A stretch of DNA of 64,000 bases from Acanthaster planci (lineage: Eukaryota; Echinodermata; Asteroidea; Valvatida; Acanthasteridae): positions 558,001 through 622,000 of the forward strand of contig NW_019091461.1 of assembly GCF_001949145.1 (NCBI RefSeq), in the 5' to 3' direction. The notes under the pieces are model-generated. The model ran no database searches, was not told where the DNA came from, and saw only the letters and a program-made list of their open reading frames with translations. Below are positions 46,901 to 59,054 of the stretch, in pieces (the stretch's first letter is position 1; each line of letters starts with the position of its first letter). The position numbers and the translations under genes are program-made.

Positions 46901-49695
46901 TAATAATTATGTTTTATCCTTTGAACCATAAGTTGTGATTTCTTGTGAAGGATTAGTCTTACAGCACTTCCAAAAATAGTGGTTTCCAAAAGGCCTCATG
47001 TTTATTATACATGACGTGTTCCTTCCGCTTGGGGGCGCGGCGGCCATGTTGGAACTGAACACAATTATTTCTCTCCACAAGTGAATGGTTCAGTTCAGCA
47101 CATGCATTACATGCGGTTTCATCGTGTTTAATTATCTTTCCAGCCGCCCTCATTCTGCCACGGTTATTTATAGCTGTTAGCCTCATTTTTTCCCAAAGGG
47201 AGGGAACTTATGGGCGAAAGAAAGTACAATTCTCCATCAAAATTAGTGAAGCCGGAAGGAACCTTTTTTGACTCATCCACTGACCATGACGTCATCGGAT
47301 GTGCATTATTCCGTTTGTTGCGCGGGCTCTAATCCATATTGTTTCCAGAGATAAACATATTTGGTACCTGGCACATGATTGGGACGGGTTTGTTGAGGAC
47401 AGGAAGGAATGGCCCGGGACCCTGGATATATTAGTCCGGTGCTTATGAGGCAGCCACTTCCGTCTTTGGGTGGGTCTGGCCAGGAATTGGCGCTCATATA
47501 GTTTCTTCTTCGAGTTCTTTTTTCTCTTTGTGAGGCGGGGAATAAACAGGATCCAGTGGATATTAAAAGCAATGAGGATTTCCGCACGTTTACTTTCCTT
47601 TCTGGAGCCTCCATTTTTGCTTGTAATAAATCACGTGCCGTAGGAATTGTATAGGGTTGCAAGCAGCGCATGCTGTTGCCGAGAACAGATTGTGGAATCA
47701 TTTCGTGTGCCTGGCAGACTAAGGCGCTGATATAATTCTCTGCTGTCCAATTTAGGAATTGAGCGTCACGTGGCTATTGACTTATGAACCAATAACACAG
47801 TTTGAAGGTCACGTGGCTGTTGACACGTGAACCCGGAAATGCCTTTTGCCTTTAAAGTCAGGTGGCTTTGACGGATGACTTGCGCTTTTATCTCCGAGAA
47901 GATTACAAGATGCTGTGTAATAGTCACAGCGTTGTTCAGTTTCGATTTCATCATCAGCATCGGCAGCAAAAACAAATTCACTGTGGACAGTGCCATCAAT
48001 AACAAGGGGGTCTCGAATTGAATTAACAATAACAAGATGTGTCCGATATTCAACAATATTTCTGTCAAAATCGAGTTGGGGTGTTGGTCAGACAACGTTT
48101 TGTTTCAGCGGAAAACAGTGTTGACCCTATAGAATGAAGTAGGCCTACGTGTAATCCTACAGGAAAACCAGTGAAATAAACCTGACAAAAGATCATGTCT
48201 AAATACATTCTATACTGATCAAGACTAGGAAAGCCATGCTTACGACTAATAACGAGTTGAACCCTTAATCCGAGGTTTAATTTAAGTTATAGGATCTCGT
48301 GGGGATTGGACGGAAAATCTGGGTCCCTGTTTCTGGCGGGGCAGTTTAGAATTCACGTAATGCCTTTGACTTGGATCTAGTCAGTCAGCGCGGTTTCTTG
48401 GCCTAGCTCCTCACAAGCTTAGCAGTCATGATTATGTTGCTCTCTGCCATGCAGGAATGGAAGCCAATGTGACGCTATGGCAGTTCCTCTTGGAGCTCTT
48501 GATGGATAAGAACAACGCCCATCTTATTACCTGGACCGGCAACGAGGGCGAGTTCAAGCTGAACAACTCGGAGGAGGTTGCCCGCATGTGGGGGCTCCGT
48601 AAGAACAAGACCAACATGAACTACGACAAGCTCAGCCGCGCCCTTCGCTACTACTACGACAAGAACATCATCAAGAAGGTCATGGGTCAGAAGTTTGTCT
48701 ACAAGTTCGTCTCCTTCCCGGAGATCGTCAAGACGGAGAACAAGATCCCATTCCGAGTGAAGATGGAGACGCTGGACGGGCCGCCCCCAGCAGCGGCGGC
48801 CTCGACGGCCGCGCGACCGCAGAGCTACCCGGGGATCACGGTGACCACGGCAGGCAGGAAGAGTCCGGCCGACATTCATCACCAGCTCCACCAACACCAC
48901 CGCCATCACCGGGAGTCGCCCAGGTACGTGCCAAGTCCGCTGGCACGATCGCCCAAGCGCGCCACCCCTGACACGCACGAGACGGCACTGAATTTAAAAA
49001 AGCACAACGCTAGCGAGGACCGCGAGGAACCTGGAGCCCAGGAACAGAAGCAGTGGAGCTCGGCAGCGGGGCTGATCGCCGGCAGCGGCGGCAGTCACCA
49101 TCACCACCGAGGAGGCGAGGACGGTAGGATAACGGCCAGCCCCAGGCCCATGCCGTCAGGTAGCGGAGCCGGCTCGGAGGCAAGGCTGACTGTCGAGCCC
49201 AGCCTGGTCACCAGTACCGGTCGGCCTTTCACCACCGTCTGCACCCCAAGCACCGCCACGGTCACCAGCAGCTCGACCAACAGGCCCAAGCCCCTACCCA
49301 TCACCACCTTGCAGACGCCTAAGAGTGACTTTTACTCCACCACTATGCCTACCAAGATGTCCTCGTCCAGCCCGTCTTTTCTTACCACGAACAACGGGCT
49401 GACGGTGCCGTGCTACGGCGGACCGCACACCCCTTTGCCCGGAACACCAATCATGGTGGCCAGCCCCTTATTCGGCCAGAGCGGCACGCCCTTGGTACCA
49501 CTCCATTTCTGGAGCACGCTGAGCCCTCTTGCTCTCAGTCCGTCTGTGAGTTCCCAAATGAACACATTCCAGTTTCCCGCCATTATCAACGGACTAACCG
49601 GTACACCTGTGTCAGTGTCTGGCATGATGCCCATCCACACTCCCACAGCTGTGGTTTTCTCACCAACGACGACCAAACCAATTGTTGTGCCCTAA
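43920..49695 (+). CDS. ELK: ELK-type ETS transcription factor (ternary complex factor)
   Basis: Coding exons 43920-44016, 45910-46059 and 48455-49695 join in frame (phase 1 at both junctions; donors AAAG|GTGAGT and AAAG|GTGCGT, acceptors ccctttag and tgccatgcag), giving 495 aa. The ETS domain (about 88-169) contains [10 protein letters not shown], the recognition helix [20 protein letters not shown] and [12 protein letters not shown]. The C terminus keeps the ELK activation domain: [13 protein letters not shown] (433-445), the ERK-docking FQFP (454-457) and a terminal [21 protein letters not shown] (359-365) may be the D-box. ELK factors join SRF on serum response elements and are activated by ERK/JNK/p38. 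Unlike vertebrate ELKs, the ETS domain is not N-terminal: 82 Pro/Ser/Gln-rich residues precede it. SUMO-like VKSE (46-49), VKTE (174-177) and VKME (184-187) are present. Met84 aligns with the vertebrate start, so a shorter form from a downstream promoter is possible. The ETS-containing exon is GC-rich with His and Ser/Gly runs. Confidence 0.93.
44017..45909 (+). other. ELK-type gene intron 2
   Basis: 1.9 kb. It contains a TACATGTA cluster at 44.82-44.88 kb. No nested gene is supported. Confidence 0.7.
46060..48454 (+). other. ELK-type gene intron 3
   Basis: 2.4 kb. Two minus-strand ORFs (47306-47701 and 47766-48095) have no domain and no homology. A promoter for a short ELK form starting at Met84 could lie near its 3' end, but none is evident. 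Confidence 0.6.
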
Positions 49696-52262
49696 GCCGC
49701 ACAGAATTGAACAGTTAGCTTTAAATCGCGATAGCTCAACCAATCATCAATCGATCAGTCAATCTCGCCATGTCCGGCCAAAGTTTCAAACGATTTCCCG
49801 AGGGCTCCTGGTCTTAATTCAAGTCGGCTGTTCCGGGCGAAATTACTTGTTTTACAAATCCCAGCAAGCTAGGGCATATTACCACGCATAAGTTACATAC
49901 GTCAATGTGCCGAGTCGTTTATGGCGACTGACACACTAACAACCGACTTGAATTAAGTCTAGTAAATAAAGGTTCCGTTTATATTTTGGAAATAACCAGC
50001 GGTTTTTGGCAGGTCGGCAGGTTAGGTGGGCATTTGGTCGAAAGTACACAAGATCGTCTAAACTGCTGTGTACATGTATATGTCGGCTTTTCATGTAAGA
50101 ATTCTGTAATTCTCAGTTGGAAATTACAGTCGTCTGGTTGCTTTCTAGAATTTGTTCATTTCCAACATCAGTTTTCTATGGTGATTTCCATAAATAAAAA
50201 GTATTGTAAATAACTTAATTTGGCTGTTGTGGCGTATCGTTTAATTAGGGTGGTAACAACGGTACAGGCATTTGGAACTGTAAATAAAGGCTGTGCCTTC
50301 AAAACATTTCGAGGAAAAGAGGGAGAGAGAACTATTTTTGCCAGGATAAGATGACATTATATTTTTGTAAAAATGTGAGTTGGCTCGAAGGTCCTGTTTA
50401 GAACTTGGACATGTTTTTTGTTCATTCCGGATGCGCTTGTATCAGTTTCGGAACTGTCCTGACCCCGGATTTTAGGGTCACACAGAGGTATAACACTCAC
50501 ACGCAGGGACTTTCATAACTCTAGAGGGGTATTTACCGTCGGATTCCCGCCTCCTCCACTCTCAGTTTTTCACGAAGTCCTTCCGCATTGCCGAGTGTAT
50601 AGCCGCGTCCAAATCACTTGGGTGGAGCTGGAAATGGCATGACTGTATGGGAACTGGCTGCACAGCCACTGCTGTAGACTTCTGTGCAATTTCAAGCCGT
50701 AGCCTACATGTTTATTCGGACACGGCTGCGATGCACCAATATGAACGCTGATACTAGCCGTGCCTGCTCATATACCGAGAAAAAAAAGAGCCAATCCTTG
50801 CACAAAGTTTTATATGCGAGCATAAACTGTAGACCCATTTGTTTTATAGTCTTTCCTTTTTGCTCTAACCCCCAAACCAAACCGACCCCGCAAGAGCACC
50901 AAATCTGAATTTTGTTGCCACTGACTGTTTGGGACGCCTTGGTTTACAGCTCCAAACAACACAAATCAAAATTTTTCTTAAACAGCACCGTCAAATTCAC
51001 TGGCAAAGTTTTTCGCTTGATGTTAGTGTTTCCTGACTGTTCTGTTTTTAATTTTTGTATCACATTTTTATTGTGAAGGATATTGGCAACATGCATGTAA
51101 ATCAAACTTTTTAATACCTGTCAGACATTCAAACTTACGTCACCATTAAGCTGTTCATAAACACTATTGTGATATTAGTTGATGAGTCGAAAGATAGCTG
51201 AAGTTATGAGACTTAAAGTGGATTATATATTACATTGTTTGCTCGTCCAACATTGACATAAATAAGGTCGTTAGGTTAACACGGATGTAAGGGAAGAAGA
51301 GGGAAACAGAATGGGTCCGGAATTTACGGCGTCAGAAAACACGATACCTTGATAAGAGAATGTGATAAACAAGCAGCATTATTTTATCGCCTGGAAGAGA
51401 TGAGTAAAAAGGGAACAAGAAGCGCAAGAAAGCAGTTTCGTTTTTGTTTTGTTTTAAGATAGTATTTCACTCGCATTTCCCCTTGTGGGGACAAGCAAAA
51501 ATGTCACGTGAAAAGGGGGAATTTCCACAATACGGTTGAATGTACGAATTCGCCAAATTTGCAGAGGTACCAACGGAACGAGGCTCTGACCTCGTTACCA
51601 TAACTAGACCCATGCCTGTTCGTATTGTCTTAGTCCATGAGCACATTAGACTGTCCAATGCATTACTTGTCAAATGAAATAGAAACAGAGTTTCTTACAT
51701 GTCTCGGTGCCCTGATATTTTTGCTTACCACCAAATTGATTAAACGTTTTCTCCAAGGCAAAGTTGTATTGTGCCGAGACAAACCTCTCAGTCGCTGTAG
51801 AAATATTGCCAAACTTAGGCCATATTTGAGCATTTTGTTGTTTAAAAGAAAATTGTCTTCGTTTCAAGTTTCTAGCTTTCCTAAACCATTTGTATGCAGA
51901 AAAATCGCTCCTTGCCTTCAAAATTCCAAAGTTGAAGAAAGCCGCTGTATTATAGTCGTGGGCCGAATTTAAAGCAGATCTTTTTAAAAATGACCAAATT
52001 GGCCAATTTTATGTTTGTAATATTGAATTTTTTTTATAACGTGTCTGTGTATAGAACTCCGTAATCTTGTGCGTTTACAGTTACTCTGTAAGTTTGGTAA
52101 CAAAGATGTGTTGTCTTTCACGCTGGACGTGGCTTATAATTATATTGAGGAACTTTATTTTATAATTTCTAAGTTATTTTTTCGTCTTGAAGTTTGATGT
52201 AAAACAGAATTTATTTGTGATGTGCTGTTTCAATCGTGTAAAACAGAGTCTAAAAATAAAGA
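49696..52262 (+). other. 3' UTR of the ELK-type gene with several poly(A) signals
   Basis: AATAAA occurs at 49965-49970, 50193-50198, 50283-50288 and 52255-52260. The sequence is AT-rich without ORFs of note, as in long 3' UTRs of regulators. A short UTR (about 300 bases) and a long one (about 2.5 kb) are both possible. Confidence 0.4.
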
Positions 52263-52269
52263 ATAGCTT

Positions 52270-54200
52270 TTATTGAATCTGGAGGATGTATTACTCGTGT
52301 CAGTTAAGACGCCTGTCACACTTTCGGTGTCGAAGTTACAGAACTGCTGGGGACTTCTTTCATAAGCAATATTCCCCAGAAATTGTCCAGCACGTTGCTA
52401 AATAAAAAGAGCCTTCTTTACACACGTCATCAGTCTCAGGAGTATGTCACGAAACAAAGCCATTGTTGGCAAATACAGGGAATGTGCATGCACGAATGCT
52501 TTGGCTGACCAAGGAATCGAAACAGGTTCATAATCCGCGTGAAGGTTTCTTTAAAAGTCACCTGACAACTGCCGCCCTTCGGGCTCAGTTGGTGACTGTC
52601 GATCAACAAAAAAGGGGCTCCCCACATCACTGACGGAAGACCAGCTCGTCGGTCACAGACGGCTGCAATTGAAACGCTATGGTTACGGCAAGTAAAATTC
52701 GAATTACCCGCCTTCACAGATACTGGAAAGCTTGATCGACCCCAGAGGGCATGTGGTCCCCCTTGTTCGGCCCGGCCAGCCCGTTCAGTGCTGGGCGTTG
52801 GGCCCGGAAAGGACAAGAGCCCCGCACAGAGTGTTGTGGTGGAAATACGTCACGGCTACCGACCCCCAAAGCATTGTGGTCTTCTCACTGCCCGTAATCA
52901 ATAGGCCTACATTCATTTTAGGTTGCAGTGTCCCAATTCAAGGAAAATTCTCCGCCACGCGAAGGCGCACAAAAAGTATCCCCAGAGATTCTTTCGAAAA
53001 GAGGGGTCTGTCTGGGCCAAGAAATGGTGGGATTGTGCCAGTATGGCCCGGGATCATCTCTGTAGATTCAGGGGCACCCATCTGGGGGCAAAGCAGACAA
53101 AAATGGGATTGAAAATTAGTCAGAAGAGCCCGAGGAAGGTGAGAGATGTCATTTGAAAAATGGCCGCTGAGAAGACTTGAGAACGCTGACTTTTTGGGGG
53201 GTGAGTTTGTTTTTGGCGGATAATTAAAAAATTCATTTGTTAACCTAATAAAATTGAAAATCAAATGAAATCTGACGGACCAAGCAGCATATTTTTTTGA
53301 GAGGCATCAGGGACTTCAGTTGTCTGCCATGGGGCTCCAGACTTGGTTGATTTTACACTATTTTCAATGGAGCATAACTGATTCAGTGCACCCTTAAGTG
53401 CCCACATATCAAGTGCATCTGGAAGTGCTGGCCCGTGTTACTGTTCATATGAAATCCATCCAATACCCGAAAAATTACGTCATACACCTTGAAATTCCCT
53501 TCCCGATGCGTGCCTTTTAAACTAAACTGGGAAAGGTCGAGAGAAATGTCGCCTCGTGGGTCTTTAATCAGTAATTTTCTAAGCTATAAAGGCGTATTAT
53601 AAGTTCCCTTTTGTGTCAAGAATCGAAACTGGAAGCAATAAACGAGACCTTGGGTGTTGGCTCTTTCCCGGATCTAATCGCACAACAACCCAAATGAAAA
53701 AAAACAAAACGAGTGACGTCAAGTGGAGACATGATCACGCGTCATTGTCGTAATTTTACGATAATTGATTAGGCGAACATTAGTGGTGACATTTCGGGTC
53801 ACTTGGTCGTTATAGTCTGACATCAGAAGGGGAAAATGAAATGTAAATCCCTGGTGCCACGCACTATAGGTAGGCCACGTGTGAATATTTTTTTTGACAA
53901 AACCGGTGACAAAAGGAGAGAAAAGTACGGACTGGTTTTACATGCTTCCACCATTCAACTGTCATAAAGAGTGGGGAAACAATACTTTCCTATATGTAAG
54001 TAGACTTTACTGACATGCCCGTGTTCGACAGGCTTCGGAGTGCCTACTTAGAATAAGAGTATTTTGGATATTCTATCTGAAATGTTGAACTGCGGCCTTC
54101 TGCCCACCAGCTCTCACTGAAGTAAAATAAAAGGGGGAGGTGAAACATCCTTACTTGCCGTCGGAAGGCTGAAATGCGAAAGTAGAATATTTAACGTGGT
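52270..54200. other. Intergenic region, no gene recognised
   Basis: Overlapping ORFs of 60-126 codons on both strands near 52.4-53.26 kb have no homology and reflect locally higher GC. No repeat family was recognised. Confidence 0.4.
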
Positions 54201-54234
54201 CGAGGCGAATGCACAAGGGCGCCTTTGGCAGCCG

Positions 54235-54422
54235 CCAGACCACCCGTGTTTAACCACGGAGCACAGCTGGAGATCGTCAGAGTTAATTGTGATGGAGTGA
54301 AAACCTGAGAACCGGAAGAAAACACCTTCACATATGGCCCCAGCCGGGAATCGAACCCAGGACCACATGCAGTCACGTTGATGAAAGGCGAGAGCAATAC
54401 GCACAAGCCACCGGTGCCAGCC
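54235..54422 (-). repeat. tRNA-derived SINE
   Basis: Read on the minus strand from 54422, a tRNA-like head (CTGGCACCGGTGGCTTGTGCG, then the B box GGGTTCGATTCCCGG) runs into 'ggggccatatgtg' and a body ending near 54235 (…ctccgtggttaaaca). The non-tRNA body identifies it as a SINE. It looks like a different family from the 12-kb copies. Confidence 0.65.
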
Positions 54423-56800
54423 TTGATCTTGTAATTATGTCTAAAAGGTTTGGAAATTAATCAGGGCAGTCGCTCAGTGTATTCGATTGCAACGAGTTAA
54501 CTTCATCTTTCAACTGACCTTTTCCCGCACATACAGATCTCCAAGGGGCTTTAAAGTGTACATGCACTCTAGCAGATCACTCTTTGTTCCAACTCCGTCC
54601 AAATTTTTGAGTCTTGAAAACTTCCGATAAGTCTCAAACTTTCAGTCTTTAAGCAGATGCCAATCCACAGTTCTCAATCTTTCACAAAACTAAATTCCAC
54701 AACGATTCCCTCAAAAAATCCTCAAAGTTAGACTAACTCATTTACTTACTGAAATCTACTATTTCTAACACTTTTATGATCAATCTAAAAAAATCCTCCA
54801 ACTAAGACTACATATTGAAATCTGTTATTCCGGGCGACTTGATGCTCAATCTTTCAATATCATAAAATAAGCCATTGCAGAAAAATCCTTGAACAGCACT
54901 TTACTGATTCTAAATTGTTTCTAGGATGTCACATTCCATCACATTTCTCGGTGAAGTCGGGGATGCTCAGGCAGACAACTACTCCTTGTGCATTGCTTCC
55001 CCTCGTTCCTGTCCACAACCCCACAAAGAAACGATAGTCACGCCCATTCCTCTGTCTCCCATTGGTCAGGGACCACAGAAAGTTGATCGCATGCAGCACA
55101 CTTGGAAATGATGCAAGACTTCAAAACCCGGGATTATAATGCCATACACCGACATCACTCAATCTCATTTTCAAATTTTAGTTCTCAAACCAGAGTTCTT
55201 TTTTATAGGATCTGGCAGTAAAGCACACGATTAGAGCTTAAATACAGTCATAAAGACGGATCTACAAACTTTGATACAAAACTGAACTAAAAGTTAATCA
55301 ACTTCTAGTAAGGAGTAATGGTACTAAACTGGACTTGTGAGTGATGATTTTCTTGTCCCAGGAGCTTGATCAAAGTCAACATTCTTAGTCTGGCATATCG
55401 AATTGACAGACTGGACCCATTTTGAAATTACATTCGGCTCAAAGGTCTTGTAAAATCGTTATTCTTCTATTATGAAGCTTTGATGCTAACACACCTCTTG
55501 AAAAAAATAAAATGTGAAGTACAATCCTTGTATTAACTGACTGGAACACACAACTGTGGTACTGCACAAAGGACACGAATGGGAAATAACACATACGTAT
55601 CCTCCACTGGTTTCTACAGGAAACTTTATTCAATTAATACAAACGACTTGTTCAACCTTATGTTTACTTAGATAAAAATTACAGATCAAATGTGACAGTA
55701 ACTCTGGATCTAGAGTTGCTACAGTAGAGTTACAGGTAACCATGGAAGGGTCCCCAATCGCCCTGTTCAATCGACAAAAACAGTGGGACTAGGTTATAAA
55801 AGAAATTGCGCTTAGCGTAAAGTGGAGCTAACCCCACAAAGTTTAGGGGCTAGAATTGAGGCCAGCTAGCTCTGGAGCTAGCGCCAGAAGTGGGTTTAGG
55901 ATTGTCTTGAAATGACACTGTTTGAAGTGGAGCCAACTAACTTCAGACCTATCTCTGGAGATAGTACTAGTCTGAACGACATCTGTGCAAGAACACAGTT
56001 CCCACAGTCAAAAATCGCGTCGTGTACATGTACCTTATTCCCTGTACAGCTGTTTTCCTGCTTAAAGGATCCAGGAAATGATTTTTTCTTAGAATCACGT
56101 TTTGTGTATCTCTGTACTCTCTTTCCATGTATGAAGACTGTTTGACATCTTTTTTTGAGTTACGTGAACTGAACAGTGCACGTTTTCAAACATCAAAAAG
56201 TGACAAAGAATTTCTGGACAAGTGAAGGCGCTTTTGCTTTGGTGTAAAACCAGGAAGACATGGTTCAGGTTGCATGTTTTCATGTTCAAATTGTAAACCC
56301 CAAATTTGCTATCTGGGAACATTTTTGTGAAAAGGATTTTTGCTGGATTATTGCCATATACTTACACAGCAATACATTGCCAAAGAAAATGAAATCTGCC
56401 ATAGCAGCGGTTAAAAAAATCGAGAAATTTTCTGTGCACAAATCAGTGCAACATAGAGATTCAGTGCCTTGGATGACATCATCGTTCTGTTATGAATATG
56501 CAAATGACATTAGCATAAAACCAAATATTGGTTAAAATTGCAAAACGAAAATTTAAATAAGGTTAATTGAAACCCAAAGATGAAATTTTAAGGGATTTTA
56601 GTACAATTTACAAAAAATTCTCTTTCCTTGTTCCTTTAAAGTAGTGGGAACCTTAATTGTTCAGGTTCGTGTATAGACCCATGCCGAAAGGAGACCGGAT
56701 TTTACTGGAGTTTTCAAGAAAGCAACACGAAATTGATTTACTACCAGACTGCATTTAGATCACCGTTGGGTCTTAGGGCGTGATCACGACCAAAAGTAAA
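54423..56800. other. AT-rich intergenic region with weak tandem repetition
   Basis: At 54.71-54.85 kb two imperfect copies of a unit with 'aaaaaatcctc', 'aagactac' or 'agactaac', 'tgaaatct', and 'gatcaatct' or 'gctcaatct' lie in tandem. No gene is supported. Confidence 0.4.
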
Positions 56801-56844
56801 CTTGAATGTTGGTCCGAAACTTTTTTGAAGGAAAACAAAAATCA

Positions 56845-57075
56845 AGGGGCCGCAGTAGCCTTCTCCAGTATCCCGGATCTCAATCCCGTCGAGAATATGT
56901 AACATGAGCTCAAGGGTCTAGACCCATCCATGCTCGTTAACGTTCAAATTTGGATGAACTGAAGAAGTTTGCAGAAGAATGGGCTAAGATTCCTCAGCGA
57001 AGATTTATGTCAACTAACCAAGACGTTACTATTGGCCAGAAAGATTCGCTATTGACTATCAATCTTATGGCGGGA
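56845..57075 (+). pseudogene. Decayed Tc1/mariner transposase C-terminal fragment
   Basis: One frame reads FSSIPDLNPVENM, then a stop, then HELKGLDPSM. A second frame gives DELKKFAEEWAKIPQRRF. These match the Tc1-family catalytic-end pattern S-P-D-L-N-P-I-E-N-x-W followed by ...F...EEWxKIPxxxx. At least one stop and one frameshift disrupt the copy, and the N-terminal DNA-binding part was not found. This is a dead DNA transposon; no intact terminal repeats were seen. Confidence 0.7.
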
Positions 57076-57359
57076 TTTTTATCGCAATTTTTGTTACTTC
57101 TAAGTAAATTAGTAAAAAAATTCCATGAATGATATATACCTCTGGGAATTTTCTTTAAGTTAGATAATGAATCAATGGAGAACTCCGATTTCCTGGGTTG
57201 ACATTACATTCCAGTATTAAACGAGATTTACTTGTTGCAATTTTGATTGGAAATGGCTCTCAATACTTGCTTCAGGTTCAACTCAATGTTGGTTCGCACC
57301 ATTAAGCACAACAGTAAAGAACCAATATCAGCCCACTGCACTCGGAAAGTTTGCCCCAA

Positions 57360-57613
57360 ATAAAATATATAATCCAACTACCGGACGTCTGGTCTGTCGT
57401 GACTCACTGTGCAAGTGTGTGTGTGTGTGCCGGTTTCCGAGCCGGGAGAATTTCTATTCTAAGCGCCGGACTCAACAAAACCTCGTCGGCTAGTCGACTA
57501 TTCATAGCCGTTCCTTGCCCAAAATTAGCCGATCTGCACCGCCGCGGATTATGTTCGGGAGTGCAGCATCCGGAAGTCGGACTTATTAAGGATTGACTGG
57601 CTCGTTGGGGGCG
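57360..57613 (+). promoter_or_regulatory. Promoter-like CpG patch and candidate leader exon
   Basis: This is a CpG-rich stretch with a CA/TG run near 57415-57430, a CCGGAAGT ETS-type word near 57570 and a strong donor GGGGGCG|GTGAGT (GT at 57614). It has the look of a first non-coding exon of a plus-strand gene. The next plus-strand coding exon is the CC1-box gene at 63.6 kb, so it may be its leader, but this is by position only. Confidence 0.35.
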
Positions 57614-59054
57614 GTGAGTGTGGTGAGACTTAAAACAAGGGGACCGGTTGTGGTGGGGGGAAGTGATGCAGCGGTACTTGGGCGCCAGGGCGGGTTTTAT
57701 CTGATGGTGGCAGGAACCTCTTTTGCTTCTGCTCATCACATGATCCACGCCGTACACCCAAAAAAAAAAAAAACGAGAGGACACATGGGGAAATATGATG
57801 AAAGGAACCAACAAGCAAAGAAAGTACAGTCAAGAACACTCATAGTCACACAGCAGTACCCGATGCCTCGCCACGACAATATGAAAATCCATAACTCCTG
57901 ACAGGCCTAAGTGAAGGGACAAGCTCATGTTCAAGTTACTTGGTTGTGGCTTGAAATTAGACACGAGTCTATCATAGTGGCTGTGGGCGCTAAAGTAAAG
58001 ACGTGCGTGATTCCAGGTCGTAGCCGAGTAACTCGGGTACATGTATTTGTGGTCTGACAATACAAGGCCGACACCGACGGGTGCAGTGACGCTTCCGAAC
58101 TTCATGTACTGCGCATGCTTTGAGCTTGCTGTGTCTACAAGAAGATTATGTTCATTAATAAGTGCACTATTAACTTTTCAATTATTTTCCAAGTTCGGGT
58201 ACCCAGAATCAACGCCAGAGGAGCTAGCCTCTTTACCAGTCCATAGTCACATTTTGACATAGCGGAGAAACCATGCAGAGAATCGAGTGGAGGCTATGTA
58301 ACACCGAAAAGGCCTGCAAATTGACTCGTGCCTGTCAGTCACTCGATCAAGACCGGTGTCATAGTTTCCGTTCTGTTCGCCTCGCAGTGTTTTACGTCCC
58401 AAGCTGCGGTGGCCTTTAAAGTAGACCTGAAGTCAGTTTAAGTCAGAAAAAAAAATCACAAATATAAGGCGAAGGACGCTAAACCCGACAGAAGTAGTCT
58501 TGACACTCGGCTTAGGCTTTGTTTTCATGATTAATGCCTCCTTAGATGTACCAAGGAAACCCCTTATAACTTCTTCATGGAAAACGCACCGAACTCAACG
58601 TTTCGAACAGTATGCCCTGTCCGTCGTGTTCGAAATGTTGAGTCCCTTCTCTCCGGTTCTTATCAGGCCCACATATACTCAAAAAGGGAAATTTTACATG
58701 GTGCTACCGCAAACCCATCACAACAGCATGCCACCTCCACCATGAAAAAAAACTTCAGATTTCATAATGGAGCCTGAAAATAGCGAGAAAACTTTCGCGT
58801 ATAGCCTAGCTACAAAAGGTTTGCATGGTAACCAATCGCAAGGAGACGGAGCAAAGTCGGCTCGCTGCTATAGAGGTGAAAATGCAAACACTGATGAAGC
58901 AAAATACAGACAGCGAAAATGCTAGGCGCCTGATCTCAGCTGTCTTGGATTTCCGACCAGATTCAGCAAAAATGCCATCTTGGCTCCCGAGGCTATAATG
59001 ACAACGATCATGCATGATGGGGTTTTGGGTTAGCTGTGCAAATTTATAGTTCAA

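Noticed and set aside
47306-48095. Two minus-strand ORFs inside the third ELK intron
   Set aside because: No recognisable protein. One is simply hydrophobic and leucine-rich with no conserved motif.
48475-49718. Minus- and alternate-frame ORFs (up to 167 codons) over the ELK exon
   Set aside because: They are antisense shadows caused by high GC3; the ETS frame explains the constraint.
52436-53264. Cluster of 77-126-codon ORFs on both strands
   Set aside because: They overlap each other with no domain and no paired splice sites, as expected by chance in locally GC-richer DNA.
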